Source: Desarmillaria ectypa
Taxonomy: Eukaryota > Basidiomycota > Agaricomycetes > Agaricales > Physalacriaceae
DNA: 64,000 nt
Direction: 5' to 3'
Assembly (NCBI GenBank): GCA_030407005.1
Contig: JAUDYN010000004.1
Span: forward strand, 3,906,001 to 3,970,000
Position numbers and translations under genes: made by a program. Shown piece by piece: positions 1-11,514 of the stretch; the stretch's first letter is position 1, and each line of letters starts with the position of its first letter. The notes under the pieces were generated by a model. That model ran no database searches and was not told the DNA's origin. It saw only the letters and a program-made list of their open reading frames with translations.

Positions 1-1087
1 ACTCCAGCAGACGTGATGAAGTTGACCGACTGTCTTAAATTGAAGTGCGCACTTGCTCGAGTCTGTTAGCTTCGGCGACGGAATTTACCAATACAACAGC
101 ACATTGACAGGTAAACAGAACGGTGGTAGAAAAAAAAGACACACTATCATAATGCTTCCAAAACTCGCACACACGCATTTGACTAGATACTTTTGAATCT
201 CCTTAAAGCCTCGACCCGCATGTAGGATTGGGTTAAATAATTCTGCATAGAACCAGACAAGACCTGGACGGCTACCGCAGGATGCAGGCGTGAGTATGCA
301 GGGATTAAGCGGGAAACTCATTTTCGGACGTTGCCAGAAAGGGGTGCGTAGTTCGAAGCAGGTGTGGGGAAAAGACCGGCTGCGGAGATGGAGGAGAGAG
401 AGACACCTCGGGTTCGAACTGTTGGTACGACTATAATCCTGTTCTGACTGTATGCGACGCATCCTGTTGGACGCCACCAAAGTTTGAATTCTGGTCGAAT
501 AAGACTGGCGACGAAGAAATGTCCGAAGGGCTACGGCTTCTGCACAGGTCGTGTGAGATCTCGAGGGTAGGAGCACATGTACATGGGCTTGTTGCGAATG
601 AAATAGAAGTACCCCGTAGGTGGCGTCCTAATTATCAATGTCAGGGTAGCTACCACTCCACGTCACCGCAGCGAGGACATTAGGGTGTGTAGATGAGCAG
701 GATTGGAACATAGACGATGCGCGACCGTAGACAACGAAAGTGCTCAGAAAGGCGGCGGAAGGCGGGTAGCATTATTTAGGAGCACGAAGATCGGCACCAT
801 CATCATAACGAGCGTAAGAGTTTGCAAGCCAGTACATCGCAGGTGAGAAGAGTTGAAGCGGGGGATGAGGAAAAGAGGGAAAGAGTGGAGATATCCGTCT
901 TTTATACCGTCGGGTGTGGTCCGTGCGCGAGGCGCAAGCATACGTCATAGCGATAGAGGTATGATGAGGAAGCGGAATTGGATCCTGACGAACGAAGGCT
1001 TTGGACAACATACCGTGGGAAATTCTATCTTCTTCGGTCTATCATTTCGCGCGCTCGACTCTTGGCATTCAGCACCTAGCATTTACG
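1..1087. other. Intergenic, no supported gene
   Basis: Short open frames occur on both strands. None resembles a known family, and none has a convincing set of splice sites. The right end should hold the CHS5 promoter and 5' UTR. Confidence 0.5.
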
Positions 1088-2645
1088 ATGGAAAAGGTAC
1101 CAGAAAGCTTTACTTTTACCGTTGGGAAACTCGGTATGCGTCTATATCCTCGTATGTCATCGTACTGACATAGGACATAACAGATGCTGGAATGGCTGTA
1201 AGCCAATTCCTCGGAACATTGTATTCTGAGTATGGGTATTGACAACCATCGTAGATCCTGCTGGGTGAACGCGCTCATCTGATTGAGTTTCCTTCTGTCC
1301 TCCTCCCACCTGGAGCAACAACAGGGTCGATAGTCAGCATTGCCGTACACCAAAACCACGCAGAAGAGAAGCGGCGCGAGGAGGACTTTTGGTCCTTACA
1401 GGAGGATATCTTGAAGGAATTTGGTGTCGTTAAGCCTTCCAATCCTGACCTTCAGGTGCGAGACCCTCTCTGTGCTAGGAGGAACAACTGCTAACCGCCT
1501 TGTAGCTTCGCCACGTTACCCAGACTTCAGTTACGCTGGAATGGCCGTCTATTCAGCTCTCCACAGCAAAACTGCGCTCTTTAGACATCTACAGGAATGG
1601 CGAACGACTGGCATCGATACCATCTCCACTGACCAACACCTCGACAAAGCTCTCCGGTCTCCAAACAGACGAAGAATACACCTTCCAACTAATTCTTCGA
1701 ACCACCGCCGGAACGTTCCCCTCAAACATCGTTCGCGTTCGCACACACACTATGACCAACACTTCAGGCATCTCCGTATGCTTCGGTAACGTACAGGACT
1801 CTGTCTTGCTCGAGAACACCAAGATGGCTCTGAGGGAAATGAAAGCTAAATGGAGCGACAAGATACAAATCGACACGACGCACTTTATATGCACGACGCC
1901 AGCTGTGACAGCAACCGGTGCTCAAGCCACAGGAAACGCAGCTGGCGCCCCAGGCATCGAATACCAACGAGCGCTGCAACTCAGTATTCCAGTCCTCTAC
2001 CCCGACTGGGTCATCGCTTGCTACACCGAGAAACGGTCAGTCTTCACACCCTATATACCCTCTTCAAATAACCGATTTCCCAACAGAATGGTCCCCATTG
2101 GCGCCTTTGATCTAAAAGCTGACCGAGTGACACCGCCGCGCTCCCAATCACTATCCCAAGTCGCCATCAACCGCAGTCAACCGAGCCCAGACACGGTGCA
2201 CCGGAATGCCATCAATCGTGCCTCTATGCCAGTAGTTGCGCGGGCTTCAACAACCTCGCCACCCAGCACGCACTCTTCCTTCGCCAACCAACCCGCACCT
2301 GAAGAAGCGGCAGAAGAGGTACCCATCCAGGCTCATCCCCCTACGACAGACGTGTCTACAAGGAGGAAGAGTAGGAGCGGGACGATGAACCGGGAGTTCA
2401 AGTTCCCTTCGCCGGTATCGTCGCCTACGGCCCCGGAGCGTGCGTCCGTGCCGGCAGGTAACTCGCCCCCGTCTGTCCTGCGGGGTGAGTTGGGAAGGCA
2501 GGAGGAAGAGCCGGAGCCTGGTGTCATGACTCCTTCGAGCATTGAGGTCCCTCCCCCGCCACCCGTTGAGAAGGAGAGATCGACAAATAGTGTAGATGAA
2601 ACGGAGGACGATGTTGGACCTACGGTAGAGGTTGATTTGAGCTAA
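1088..2645 (+). CDS. CHS5: Chs5-type exomer subunit, FN3 plus BRCT domains
   Basis: Core subunit of the exomer coat, which carries chitin synthase and other cargo from the trans-Golgi to the plasma membrane. Five exons fit: 1088-1133, 1184-1197, 1255-1455, 1506-2035 and 2087-2645. They sum to 450 codons including the stop. The N-terminus (TVGKLDAGMA, then LIEFPSVLLPPG) matches the Chs5 N-terminal dimerisation segment. An FN3 domain follows (RHVTQTSVTLEW, YRNGERLASIPSPL, RTTAGTFPSNIVRVRTHTM), then a BRCT domain starting at SGISVCFG. The C-terminal third is low-complexity, rich in Pro, Ser and Glu. ATG 1088 was chosen because it directly precedes the conserved block. Intron 4 (51 nt) is in frame and open, so retention would add 17 residues. 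Family assignment is firm. Exon 2 is only 14 nt. Confidence 0.93.
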
Positions 2646-2834
2646 TCAAAGGATTAGTATCGTTTCTTCTGTTTTTACTCTACTTGATGATAGGATGTTC
2701 TGGAGACCTTTAATATAAATGCCTCTCGCTTTTGCAAATTCTAGACTTGGAGGAAGAATCGTCACCCAATAATGCATCCTTTCCGGGGTATATATTATAG
2801 CATGGGTAACGATACTGACAGAGCATTCGATATA

Positions 2835-5800
2835 TCATGATGATCCCAGGCCCTCGCTCTTGTTGTGACAGACCGGACAGCCATGTTCTATCCGCGCCCG
2901 GACGATGGATTCACTGAGAGAAAAGTTGAACGCCAGATCCCCAACGTAGAAAGATAACTACTTACAACGCGATTTTCCCACTCATTCCTCTCCCAGACGG
3001 ACCGGCTATTCCAACTCCACGTAGCACAGGATCCGGCTGTGGGGGGAGGTGGTCGCCGCCACTAACACAGGATGCATGAACGGCATGCCGGCACAAGAAG
3101 AGCATTATCAGGGCTTGGGGTGATTGCTGTAAAGGCTCACTACATATAGGACATGGCCTCATCGCTAGGGAGAATCCATCAGTCAAGGTCTCTAATAATA
3201 TTATGTGCAGTGCATACCAGTCAAGAAGAACCCACTCGTCTGGTCGGTGTACAACTTACGCGAAAGGTCAGATATATCGACGTTCAGTATCGTCTGACAG
3301 CCGTCCAGCAATGATATCTGAAGTTGGAAGTCCTGAAGGATCTTGATGAGCGCTTCCTTCAGCCCAGGAATCTCTAATCCGTTCTTGATCCGTCTAATCA
3401 AGCGAATAGGATTAATCTCCGGCCCAACATTCTCTAATAAGCCACGGATGAATGCTAGGTACGCGACAATTAGGAGTCAGGTAAGATGTAGATTCGGACA
3501 AATGCTGACCTGGTCGGCTTTCGGAATACTTGAGCAGATCCTCCCAGAGGTCATCGTCAGCTTGCTCCTTCGCAAATTCGATCGCCTAAGACGACAACAA
3601 GGTCAATTTTAGGAGGGAGCAATTAACGAGGAGCCTACCTGGCGAACATCGCCCAGTTTCTCAATGATGAGTGTGAGCGCCTTCTTGTTGTTTCCCATAC
3701 GACCGAGAAGATACACCATCTCCGGAACCAGGTCTCGATCTTGACAAACGTTATACGCCTAAGCCATCGGTCAGCACATTGATACGGAAGAGGGTGAAGA
3801 GGGCCTACGATCTCAAGGTTGTAGTCAGTACTCGCCCGAAGGAAATCAACCAGTCGTTGTCTCGCGTATTCAGCGTAAAGTTTCACCTGACGATGGTTTA
3901 ACATATACGACCGACCTCTGATCTATGAAACGCACCAACATATCCGCAAAACTGGATACAAGATGAGAATCCCTACTGAATAGAGCATCGAGATAGAGAA
4001 ACAGGTATCGCGGCTGGGATTGAAGTTGAGGCACGACCCTTTGAATCTACAGGAGGAGGGTGTCAGTAAAGTCAATGTATGCGTGTAATCAACACCAACA
4101 TGGATAGAATGAATGTTGTCTACCAACAAAGAGATGGCATCACTCTTGTCTTCATCGACAGCCTCTCCGGCTTCCTGTCTTTTCCTCATTCGTTCATGGT
4201 CAAACTCTACGAGAAGGAGAACTTGGTCTTGGACGTCCGTGAAAAGGTTATGCTCCCGGATCACATCGAGAACGTTCGGTCTACGAAGTCGTAGGAAGTA
4301 CGTCAGGGCTTTCCCGTGTTGTCGATTAGCAGTATATCTGGGACGATTCGCTGTTAGTGGGCATGGTGGATGGAAAGCAGGGACATACAATTCTGCTAAA
4401 CACTCCATCAGGATCGTAGTGTCTGGCGACGAAGAAAACGTCTTGGATGTTGACGCGGTCTTATCCAACTCGGAGCGGACCGCAACAATGACTGCAGCAA
4501 TATCATAAATGTCCTTGGGCCATTCCTTTATCGTTTGCTGCAGTGCCTGCAGGAAGAATACTCAGCTGTAGCTCGACAGCAGAATTAGAGGGCACATTAC
4601 ATGTCGATCATGCACAAGGAAATGAGCCAACATCATTTCATACACAAGATGATCTAACCGGGGATTCTCCGTAGGTACAAAGGGAATGATGGCCTGCAGG
4701 TTGAATGAGTACGATGATACGGGCATGACCAATGTTGGCCTACCTGCAATTGTCGTTTTTCAGCGAATGTAAAGATCCAATGCTCCCATCGTTTGGAATC
4801 ATGCGCGCAAACCTTCGGGCATAGTTGTGCAGCCTTGACAAAGTCACCTAGTTTTAACCTTTGTCAATTCAGCTATGAACAGGAGCATAATTTCAACATA
4901 CCATCATTGATGAGATGTTCAACATATCGCTCGCCAATCTCCGAAGCAGTTAAGCCTTCCTCGCCTTCCTCCACTGTATCGCCACTAGCCTCGATGATCT
5001 CGAGTTCTTCCAGCGCCTCTTCGTACCTCTTCCGCTCAACCAGCCAATGAACGTGGTCTCTCCGGTCTCGAGGTTTCACGAGGATCAAGTCTTGGGGACT
5101 CAACACCACGTATGATCTACCCTCGTTTGTGACATCTGAACGCAAAGTGTCTGTATCAACCTCAGCCAGAACATAGTCATTACAGCCCCAGGATTTGTAT
5201 TTTGTCACGCCAAGCGCATCAGCGGCAAGCTCTTCGCCTGAACGAGATATTATCCGCAATTCAGGACGGTCAGCGACTTTCCGAGCCTGTTTGTCGCGAT
5301 CCTGAGTCATTTCCTCGAGGAAAGACGTGTCGGGCGGGCTGTACGCCAAAATAAGTAGAGAGGAAGGGGTGGATGTGTGCGTAGATATGGATGATGCTGT
5401 TCTGGTATGTTTTCCGGAACCGATGCTCGACGCATGGTCGGGATAAGGGATGGATGAGGGAGGCGTGGGATGGGGAAGGATACCAGCAATCATGCAGTCT
5501 AGCTGAAAAACAGCGGTTATTTCGACGAGAAGAGGGGGTAGGTTGGCAGATGCCGCAGTCGTAGTCGTCCGGGGCCTTGCACGGATTCTAGCCACCTTGA
5601 TATGGTCTGCCCAGGATATCAACAGGGTAGAATCGTCTTGCCAATGAAGGGTACATTTAAACAGATCGGCGCGTGGGCTCTCTGCAGGACGGTCAATGAA
5701 AGTGATTCGGGTTTGGGACGTAGTGTCGTAGATTTTGACACCCTGTTGACGTGTTGATAATCTTTAAGCAACAGAATGAAACAACTGACCAGGTCATTCG

Positions 5801-6645
5801 CCCAAGCAATCAGTCTGCCTCTCCACCGTGCCTGCCAGATCGGTCCCTCGCCAACATGCAAGACCGTCTGCCTGTGGCCAAGCCAGCCTTTCTCGTGCAA
5901 CACCAACGACCCCGCCAGGCCTCCACCGACGAAAGATCGAGTACTCTTCTTTGCAAAATTCGGCTCCAACGACACGGTGCGCATTGGACGTTTCATATCG
6001 AAGGCGTAGGACTCGGTTGTTGACAGAGATTTAATGACGACCTGTCCTATATAAGAGTATCATCATAAGCACCACATTAGCACCAGTGCCTGCAGCTCAC
6101 CATCAATCGAAGCCGTAGCAATGAAATCTCCAGTGGCATCAATGCATATATCGACAACGGATGCCTGGTGAGGCTTATATGATTTGAGCCGCTTGCCGGT
6201 GAGGTCGAGCATATGAACGAAGCCTGCATGTGTTCCTAAGGCCTTGCTTTCTCGACATTAATGCCGTCGAATAGAAACTGCAAACGATATTCACCATGGT
6301 CTTGCCGTTTGAAATGGCCAGAGCAGATGCTGAATCCTTCTTGAAGAGGTCAGGGATGAACCCGCCTATTCGCTCGTACTTCAGCGCCGGTTCGTCATCG
6401 TCCTCTTCATCGCAATCCTCTTCTTCGTCTTTGTCGCATTCTTCTTCTTCTTCTTCTTCTTCTTCTTCTTCTTCCTCCTCCTCCTCATCCACTTCCTCAC
6501 CGCTGCTTGAATCCTCGTCATTGGAGCTAACGTCACTCATTTCCGACGGACTTTCCGTTATTTCGACGATATCTTCCTTCTCCTCTTGACCGTTCGTCAT
6601 CGGCACACCATTGACGTGGCCTTCGGGACCATCTGAGGTGCTCAT
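2835..6645 (-). CDS. VPS41: Vacuolar sorting protein Vps41, HOPS subunit
   Basis: HOPS tethering-complex subunit for fusion of late endosomes and AP-3 vesicles with the vacuole. It is a multi-exon gene. In order, the protein shows an acidic Ser/Glu-rich N-terminus with a run of more than 15 Glu (6440-6490), the start of a WD40 beta-propeller (ALKYERIGG, then RPMRTVSLEPNF and WLGHRQTVLHVGEGPIW), a long alpha-solenoid/clathrin-repeat section, and a C-terminal RING-H2. The RING is CPICSEPL, then LFLCRHAVHASC, then CPVC. The first in-frame ATG is at 6645; upstream codons in this frame offer only GTG. The last exon (2835 to about 2910) follows an intron whose retention would create a stop just after GKIAL. 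Splicing instead gives FESIVRARIEHGCPVC, restoring the final RING cysteine pair, so the true stop is at 2835. The gene is divergent from the permease. Confidence 0.93.
6440..6492. repeat. TTC/TCC trinucleotide microsatellite (poly-Glu)
   Basis: A nearly pure TTC run grading into TCC repeats on the + strand. On the coding strand it is GAA/GAG and encodes the poly-glutamate tract in the acidic N-terminus of Vps41. It lies in coding sequence upstream of the propeller and is probably length-variable between strains. Confidence 0.9.
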
Positions 6646-6983
6646 GACCGTCGCATCGGTTGCAGGTGTCGTGTGTGCAGTAAAGAGCCGCGGCGAAGCC
6701 GCATTTCCATTTCGGGTCACCGCCGATTCGCCGCTCTTTATTTGCTATCAGGCTTGGAAGTAAATTGTCGACTTCATGAAACTCTCCTCACCGAACTAAT
6801 AGAAGCACAATTGTGCAACGAAGATAAGCTGCCTGGACTATTATTAGCACCGAACGGAATATCGGTGGCTCTGGAGTGGATATTGGTGGTTGACAGCGAC
6901 TATCTGCACTGAATTGATCTAGACCCTTATCTCTGGAAAACCATATGCAACATCTGTCCATAATGCGAAGCGATCGCTGGGAA

Positions 6984-6990
6984 TATAAAT
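6984..6990 (+). promoter_or_regulatory. TATA box of the purine permease
   Basis: TATAAAT lies 32 bases before the permease ATG at 7022, and a CT-rich stretch follows it, as at many fungal transcription starts. The whole 376-bp interval between VPS41 (-) and the permease (+) must serve as a divergent promoter. Confidence 0.45.
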
Positions 6991-7021
6991 TCTCTCCTTT
7001 AGCTCTGTTTTCTCGACAACT

Positions 7022-9342
7022 ATGTCGTCCGACATTCTGACTGCGAGCCAGCCCAAGCCTATTGCTCAACCCGAAGTCAACTCTCGGGGGGCTGCTCTTA
7101 AGGAACGAGCATCTCGTATAGCCAGAAAATTCACGACACGAGATGGATGGTTGGGGGACTATGATTATGGATGGTGTGCCTTATAATCCGTGTGCGCTAT
7201 TCTATTGCTTAACCCCTGCAGGCTTTGTATGCCTACCTTGCCATACACAAAACAGAAACGAGCACCCCCATTTTATGCTTTGGACCAAGATCTTCCTTTG
7301 ATCCTTGCCATATCAAGCGGCTTTCAGCATGCTCTTGCCATGCTTGCTGGCCTTATTACCCCTCCGATTATCTTCGCGTCTGCTCTAAGCCTTGATGACG
7401 AGCTTTCCGCCTATATGATCTCTGCTTCGCTTATTGGTTGCGGTAAGGAAACAGACGCGTCTAACCTAGAACTTCTAACTAACTGTGCTCACCAGGTATC
7501 TTGAGCCTCGTTCAGATGTCCCGAATACCTCTTTTTGGTGGTTATTACCTTGGAACTGGTTTGATCACCGTCGTTGGAACTAGTTTTGCGACTCTGAGTA
7601 CTGCTAGTGCCGTGCGTCGACCTGCTTTGCTCTCCTGCTTTTACCAATGTTACTTGCAGATTTTCGATGCCATGTACAGCGATGGGACCTGTGCCTCCAC
7701 GACCGCAGATGATGGAACTGTTACACGCTTGGCTTGTCCAGACGCGTATGGAAAGGTCTTGGGTACGTCCTCATGCCTTCAACTCTTCGAGTCGCCCACC
7801 AACGGCTCTTCAGGAACCTCCCTCATCTGTTCATTCCTCGAAATATCTATGTCATTCGTTCCTGCTCGCAAGCTCAAACGTATTTTCCCCCCTATTGTCA
7901 CTGGGACAGGTAACCTCAGTTTCTCCTGATTCACCACCGACGGACTCATGTTATCCTTTTCAGTCATCGTCATGATTGGGGCCTCCCTCATCGGAGACTC
8001 TGGCATCCCCAATTGGGGTGGAGGTTCTAACAATTGCATGAATCGCCCCACTTCGGGGTATTTCCAGCTCTGTCCCAACATAACAGCACCACGGCCCCTT
8101 CCGTATGCTCAAATCCTTCTCGATTGCAGTTCTTTTTCTGATATTGTTTGCTCATAGCTGGGGATCGGCCGAATTCATTGGCCTTGGGTTCCTGAGTTTT
8201 TCCAGTATAATGTTGACTGAACTGTTCGGGTCGCCGTTCTTGAAAAACATCAGTATCGTCGTCGGCCTAGCAGTCGGCTGTATTGTCAGTGGGGCTGCTG
8301 GATACATCGACGGAAGTAGTATCACGTCAGCCCCGGCTATTACCTTCTTATGGTAGATATTCTCAGACTTCCTTTAGCTCTATCAAAAGACTAGCTTTGT
8401 TCAGGGTACATACCTTCAAAATTGGTGTATATCCTCCCGCAATATTGCCCATGTTGGCAGTCTATGGTAACTGGTTTTCTACATCCGTAGTTCTGCCTGT
8501 GTTGATCTCCCTAACACAGTGTCTGTCGCTATGGAAGCCATAGGCGACATTACCGCGTCCGCTGAAGTCTCAAGAGTTGCAGTCGACGGCCTTGAGTTTG
8601 ATTCTCGGATACAGGGCGGAGTACTAGTACGTCACCAACCATGGTCCTATATCATTCGTTCTGAGTTATGATCATAGAGCGATGGTATCGGTGGATTTTT
8701 TTCAGCGCTATTCACTGTAACCCCTCTATCCATCTTTGCCCAAGTAGGATTGTTTCTTTGGTATCCTCGAGCTCGACTCATCGCGTATACAGAACAATGG
8801 TGTAATCGCTATCACTAGATGTGCTAACCGTTCAGCTGGTCGGTGGTGCTGCGTCTTCCTGATTCTGTTCGGGGTGCTCGGAAAGATATCCGGTGTCTTC
8901 CTGGCTATTCCTAATCCCGTCCTTGGCGGCGTAACGACATTCCTATTTGCCTCGGTGGCTACATCTGGTATCCGTGTCCTTGCCTACAACGCTTTCACCC
9001 GGCGTGATCGATTCGTGCTTGCCGCCGCTCTTTCCTTTGGGTTTGGAGACCTATTGGTGCCTACGATTTTCAAACATCTGTTCGATGGCGTAGATAACCC
9101 GAACAAAGGCTTGCAAGGTCTGTTCGACTCCATCACAATCATTCTTAGTACACCTTGTGAGTACGCTTCTTTTCATTTCCTTGCAAAGCTCTAAATGCAG
9201 TCTAGTCCTTACTGCGGGAATCATGGCCGTCATTCTCAATCTTACCTTACCTCAAGAATCGGATGAGCATGAGCACGAACATGACGATGACGACGATGCA
9301 GAACTAACAGAGGTCGAATCTCAGAAACATAAGTCTAGCTAG
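7022..9342 (+). CDS. NAT/NCS2 purine permease, UapA/UapC type
   Basis: Plasma-membrane H+ symporter of the nucleobase-ascorbate transporter family, probably importing uric acid or xanthine. It has many exons; exon 1 is 7022-7173 and exon 2 starts at 7222. Diagnostic residues include the TM1 region (FQHALAMLAGLITPP, with the conserved QHALAM core) and the NAT signature reconstructed across an intron near 8740-8810 as Q-N-N-G-V-I-A-I-T-R-C-A-N-R-S-A-G. Multiple hydrophobic segments follow (IPNPVLGGVTTFLFASVATSGIRVL and others). The C-tail is acidic and His-rich (DEHEHEHDDDD) and ends KHKSS. In UapA the signature motif contains the substrate-binding Gln and Asn, and both are present here. The signature supports purine specificity over ascorbate or uracil, but the substrate is inferred. 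Confidence 0.92.
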
Positions 9343-9620
9343 AGATTTGTATCCATCTAATCCTATCCTATTCACGATACCTTATCACGATGATAGATAT
9401 GGCAGTCCATTTATAGTATTCTGATAGAGCAATCTACGATCTACAATACAATGTGCCTAACCAAATTTTGACAGCTTGTAGATCACATCAAATACAGGCA
9501 CAAAGATATACCAAAAGGCTAAATCCAAGAGATTCGAGAACAAAAGCGTCTCGGGCAATGAAGAGCATGGAACTGAAGCTCCGGACAGATGTAATTGACT
9601 AGGCACCCGCCTTCAGTGTT
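9343..9620. other. Intergenic, no gene seen
   Basis: A short interval between the 3' end of the permease (+) and the 3' end of the kinase relic (-). Nothing recognised. Confidence 0.6.
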
Positions 9621-11105
9621 TCAAAAAGACAGTGGCGGCTGTTGATTTAGGCCAAGGATCTCGTTGATCTGACGCACGTCTGCTTCTCGTCGGCTAGCAG
9701 GCTTAGATAGCATGCTAGTCCATCTATGGTCTGCCCGTGGACGAAAAGATGCTGATAGGCATGAGCCGAGACGTCGAAGGAGTAGGCAGGAGAATGATAG
9801 TTCTCACGGTAGCGAATGTTGAGCACGTCCCCGCAACTAAGTCTACATTGAATGGCAAGTATTAGATCAAGCATGATCATTGGGGATCGCTCACATTGCA
9901 TACTCTTCCAAAAAGGTGTGACGCTTGATATCGGGTTATCCCTATTCGTCCGGTTGGATTTGGTGGAGAAGGAAGTGGGTTTCCATTGGAATTTGTAGAT
10001 GTCGGCTCCGTTGAAGGCTGCACGGTAGTCAGGACGGCGCCGGGAACGATGTTAGGCGCTCGCGTCAAGATTAAAATAAGATTGAGAATCTTGTCAACGA
10101 CATTGATCAGCACTGAGAAAGACAGTGTCCGTTTCCTCCCACCTTCTGCAGCAAATCAATCGCCTCGCTATGGAGCTTAGATATCCGGCCGCCCGCTTTC
10201 TTGCCAATATATGCTAGCCATTCTTCATAGGGATGAAAAGTCTATTCAGGATGCATCAGGAAATTCCAAAGGAGTAGTACGAGAACTAATGTCTTCCTGA
10301 AACAAAAACATCTCCAAGAGGATGGCACCAAACACCTAAATATCCGTATATACAGCGTCAATCTTTTCTTCACGACGATAGACTTCTGGGCTGAAGTATT
10401 TAGCTGGTCCCGATTGAACGTCGTCCCCGATGGCGCACTCAGTTCTTGAATTAAACTTTCGGGCCAGTCCAAAATCGGCCAAAGAAATGTGGCCCGACGG
10501 AGAGATGAGTATATTCTCAGGTTCGATGTCACGATGTGCATATTGACGCTTATGAACGTATTACAAGCCCACAAGCTGTTCACGAAGTAAATGTCAGTTC
10601 CTACAATGACTCTGATAAATTTTGTATACTTGCAAGCTCAGCGCTGTATATCTTAACGTTTTCCAAGGGTATCGCTGCGGGCATACGAAGCCTAGCTTGA
10701 AGACTCATGGAGTATCTATACTTGCAATTTTCCATCAGTACCGCAAATAATAGCATAGCGTACTAGGTGACCCCACCATCACGAGATAGGCCTTTTAATC
10801 GTCTCCATCGGACGCTAAAAGCCACATCACAAAAAGGGAGAACCAGGAATACTGAGGTCAATTAGTGCGTTCTTCTCGTTGACGATTGCTTTCGGAGTAG
10901 GATACTGGTACAGCTTCGTCGTGGCCTTTTCGAACGTTTTCACGGCGTATACTCCATTCATAAAGACCATTTTCTGGGGTATAATATGGCTATATACGGG
11001 GGTAGGAGCGTACTTTGGAGCAGGGGCATATCCATAGCCGTATGTGGGTGCAAAAGGCGGAGGTGGAGGGTAGAATCCCCTCTGCCTTGACGATGACTGG
11101 CCCAT
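9621..11105 (-). pseudogene. Protein kinase relic with two in-frame nonsense codons
   Basis: Read on the minus strand, the locus carries ordered protein-kinase motifs. An N-terminal MGQSSS start (11105) and a Pro/Tyr-rich leader are followed by VYAVKTF (beta-3 Lys) and EKNALIDLS (alpha-C Glu). Then come an alpha-E-like segment (ENVKIYSAEL), HRDIEPENI (catalytic loop, with E where K is expected), ADFGLARKF (DFG) and SPEVYR (APE). The frame is broken by TAA at 10561-10563, just before YVHKRQYAHRD. A TAG at 10336-10338 lies where kinases have the invariant Trp (TDI-stop-VFGAILLEMF). The glycine loop is not visible. A C-terminal tail (YEEWLAYIGKK, then IDLLQKV, then further segments) runs to a plausible stop near 9621. 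The first 92 codons (11105-10827) form an open frame that could be mistaken for a small gene. Subfamily is uncertain. Confidence 0.75.
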
Positions 11106-11514
11106 CGTTGCTAAAGGGAAAAGAGAGATAAAAGATGATACTGGGTAGATAGGTATATCTAATAATTGACAATGAATGAGGAAAGCATGATGCCGGCAGC
11201 ACTTTGGCATTGGAAGTAGAAGATCACGACGCGTCCGAACCGTGCAAATTCCCGTTTTCGGCAAGTCGGCATGGACTTTTCCAGATTCTGCACTTATACT
11301 TCTCTACTGTGAACACTACATGAGATAATATGACTCATAGTATTCCAAAGACAAGTAGAACCGGTCCGAATCGCGGGTAGTTGGAAGCAAGTCGGAATTG
11401 ACCAAGCATCAGACCAGATACTACCATCTAAAGTTTGTACCACAAACTCCCGAATTCAATTCGAGAAATAAGACTGATGTGATGGTTATAGTACGCGACA
11501 GCGGCGATCTCTAT

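Noticed and set aside
85..576. 163-codon minus-strand open frame near the left edge
   Set aside because: No family resemblance, irregular composition and no splice context; probably chance.
6296..6589. Ser-rich plus-strand frame
   Set aside because: Antisense shadow of the poly-Glu tract of VPS41.
10827..11264. A stand-alone small protein gene (Pro/Tyr-rich, starting MGQSSS)
   Set aside because: Its second half (VYAVKTF, EKNALIDLS) is the N-lobe of the kinase relic downstream, so it was folded into that pseudogene.
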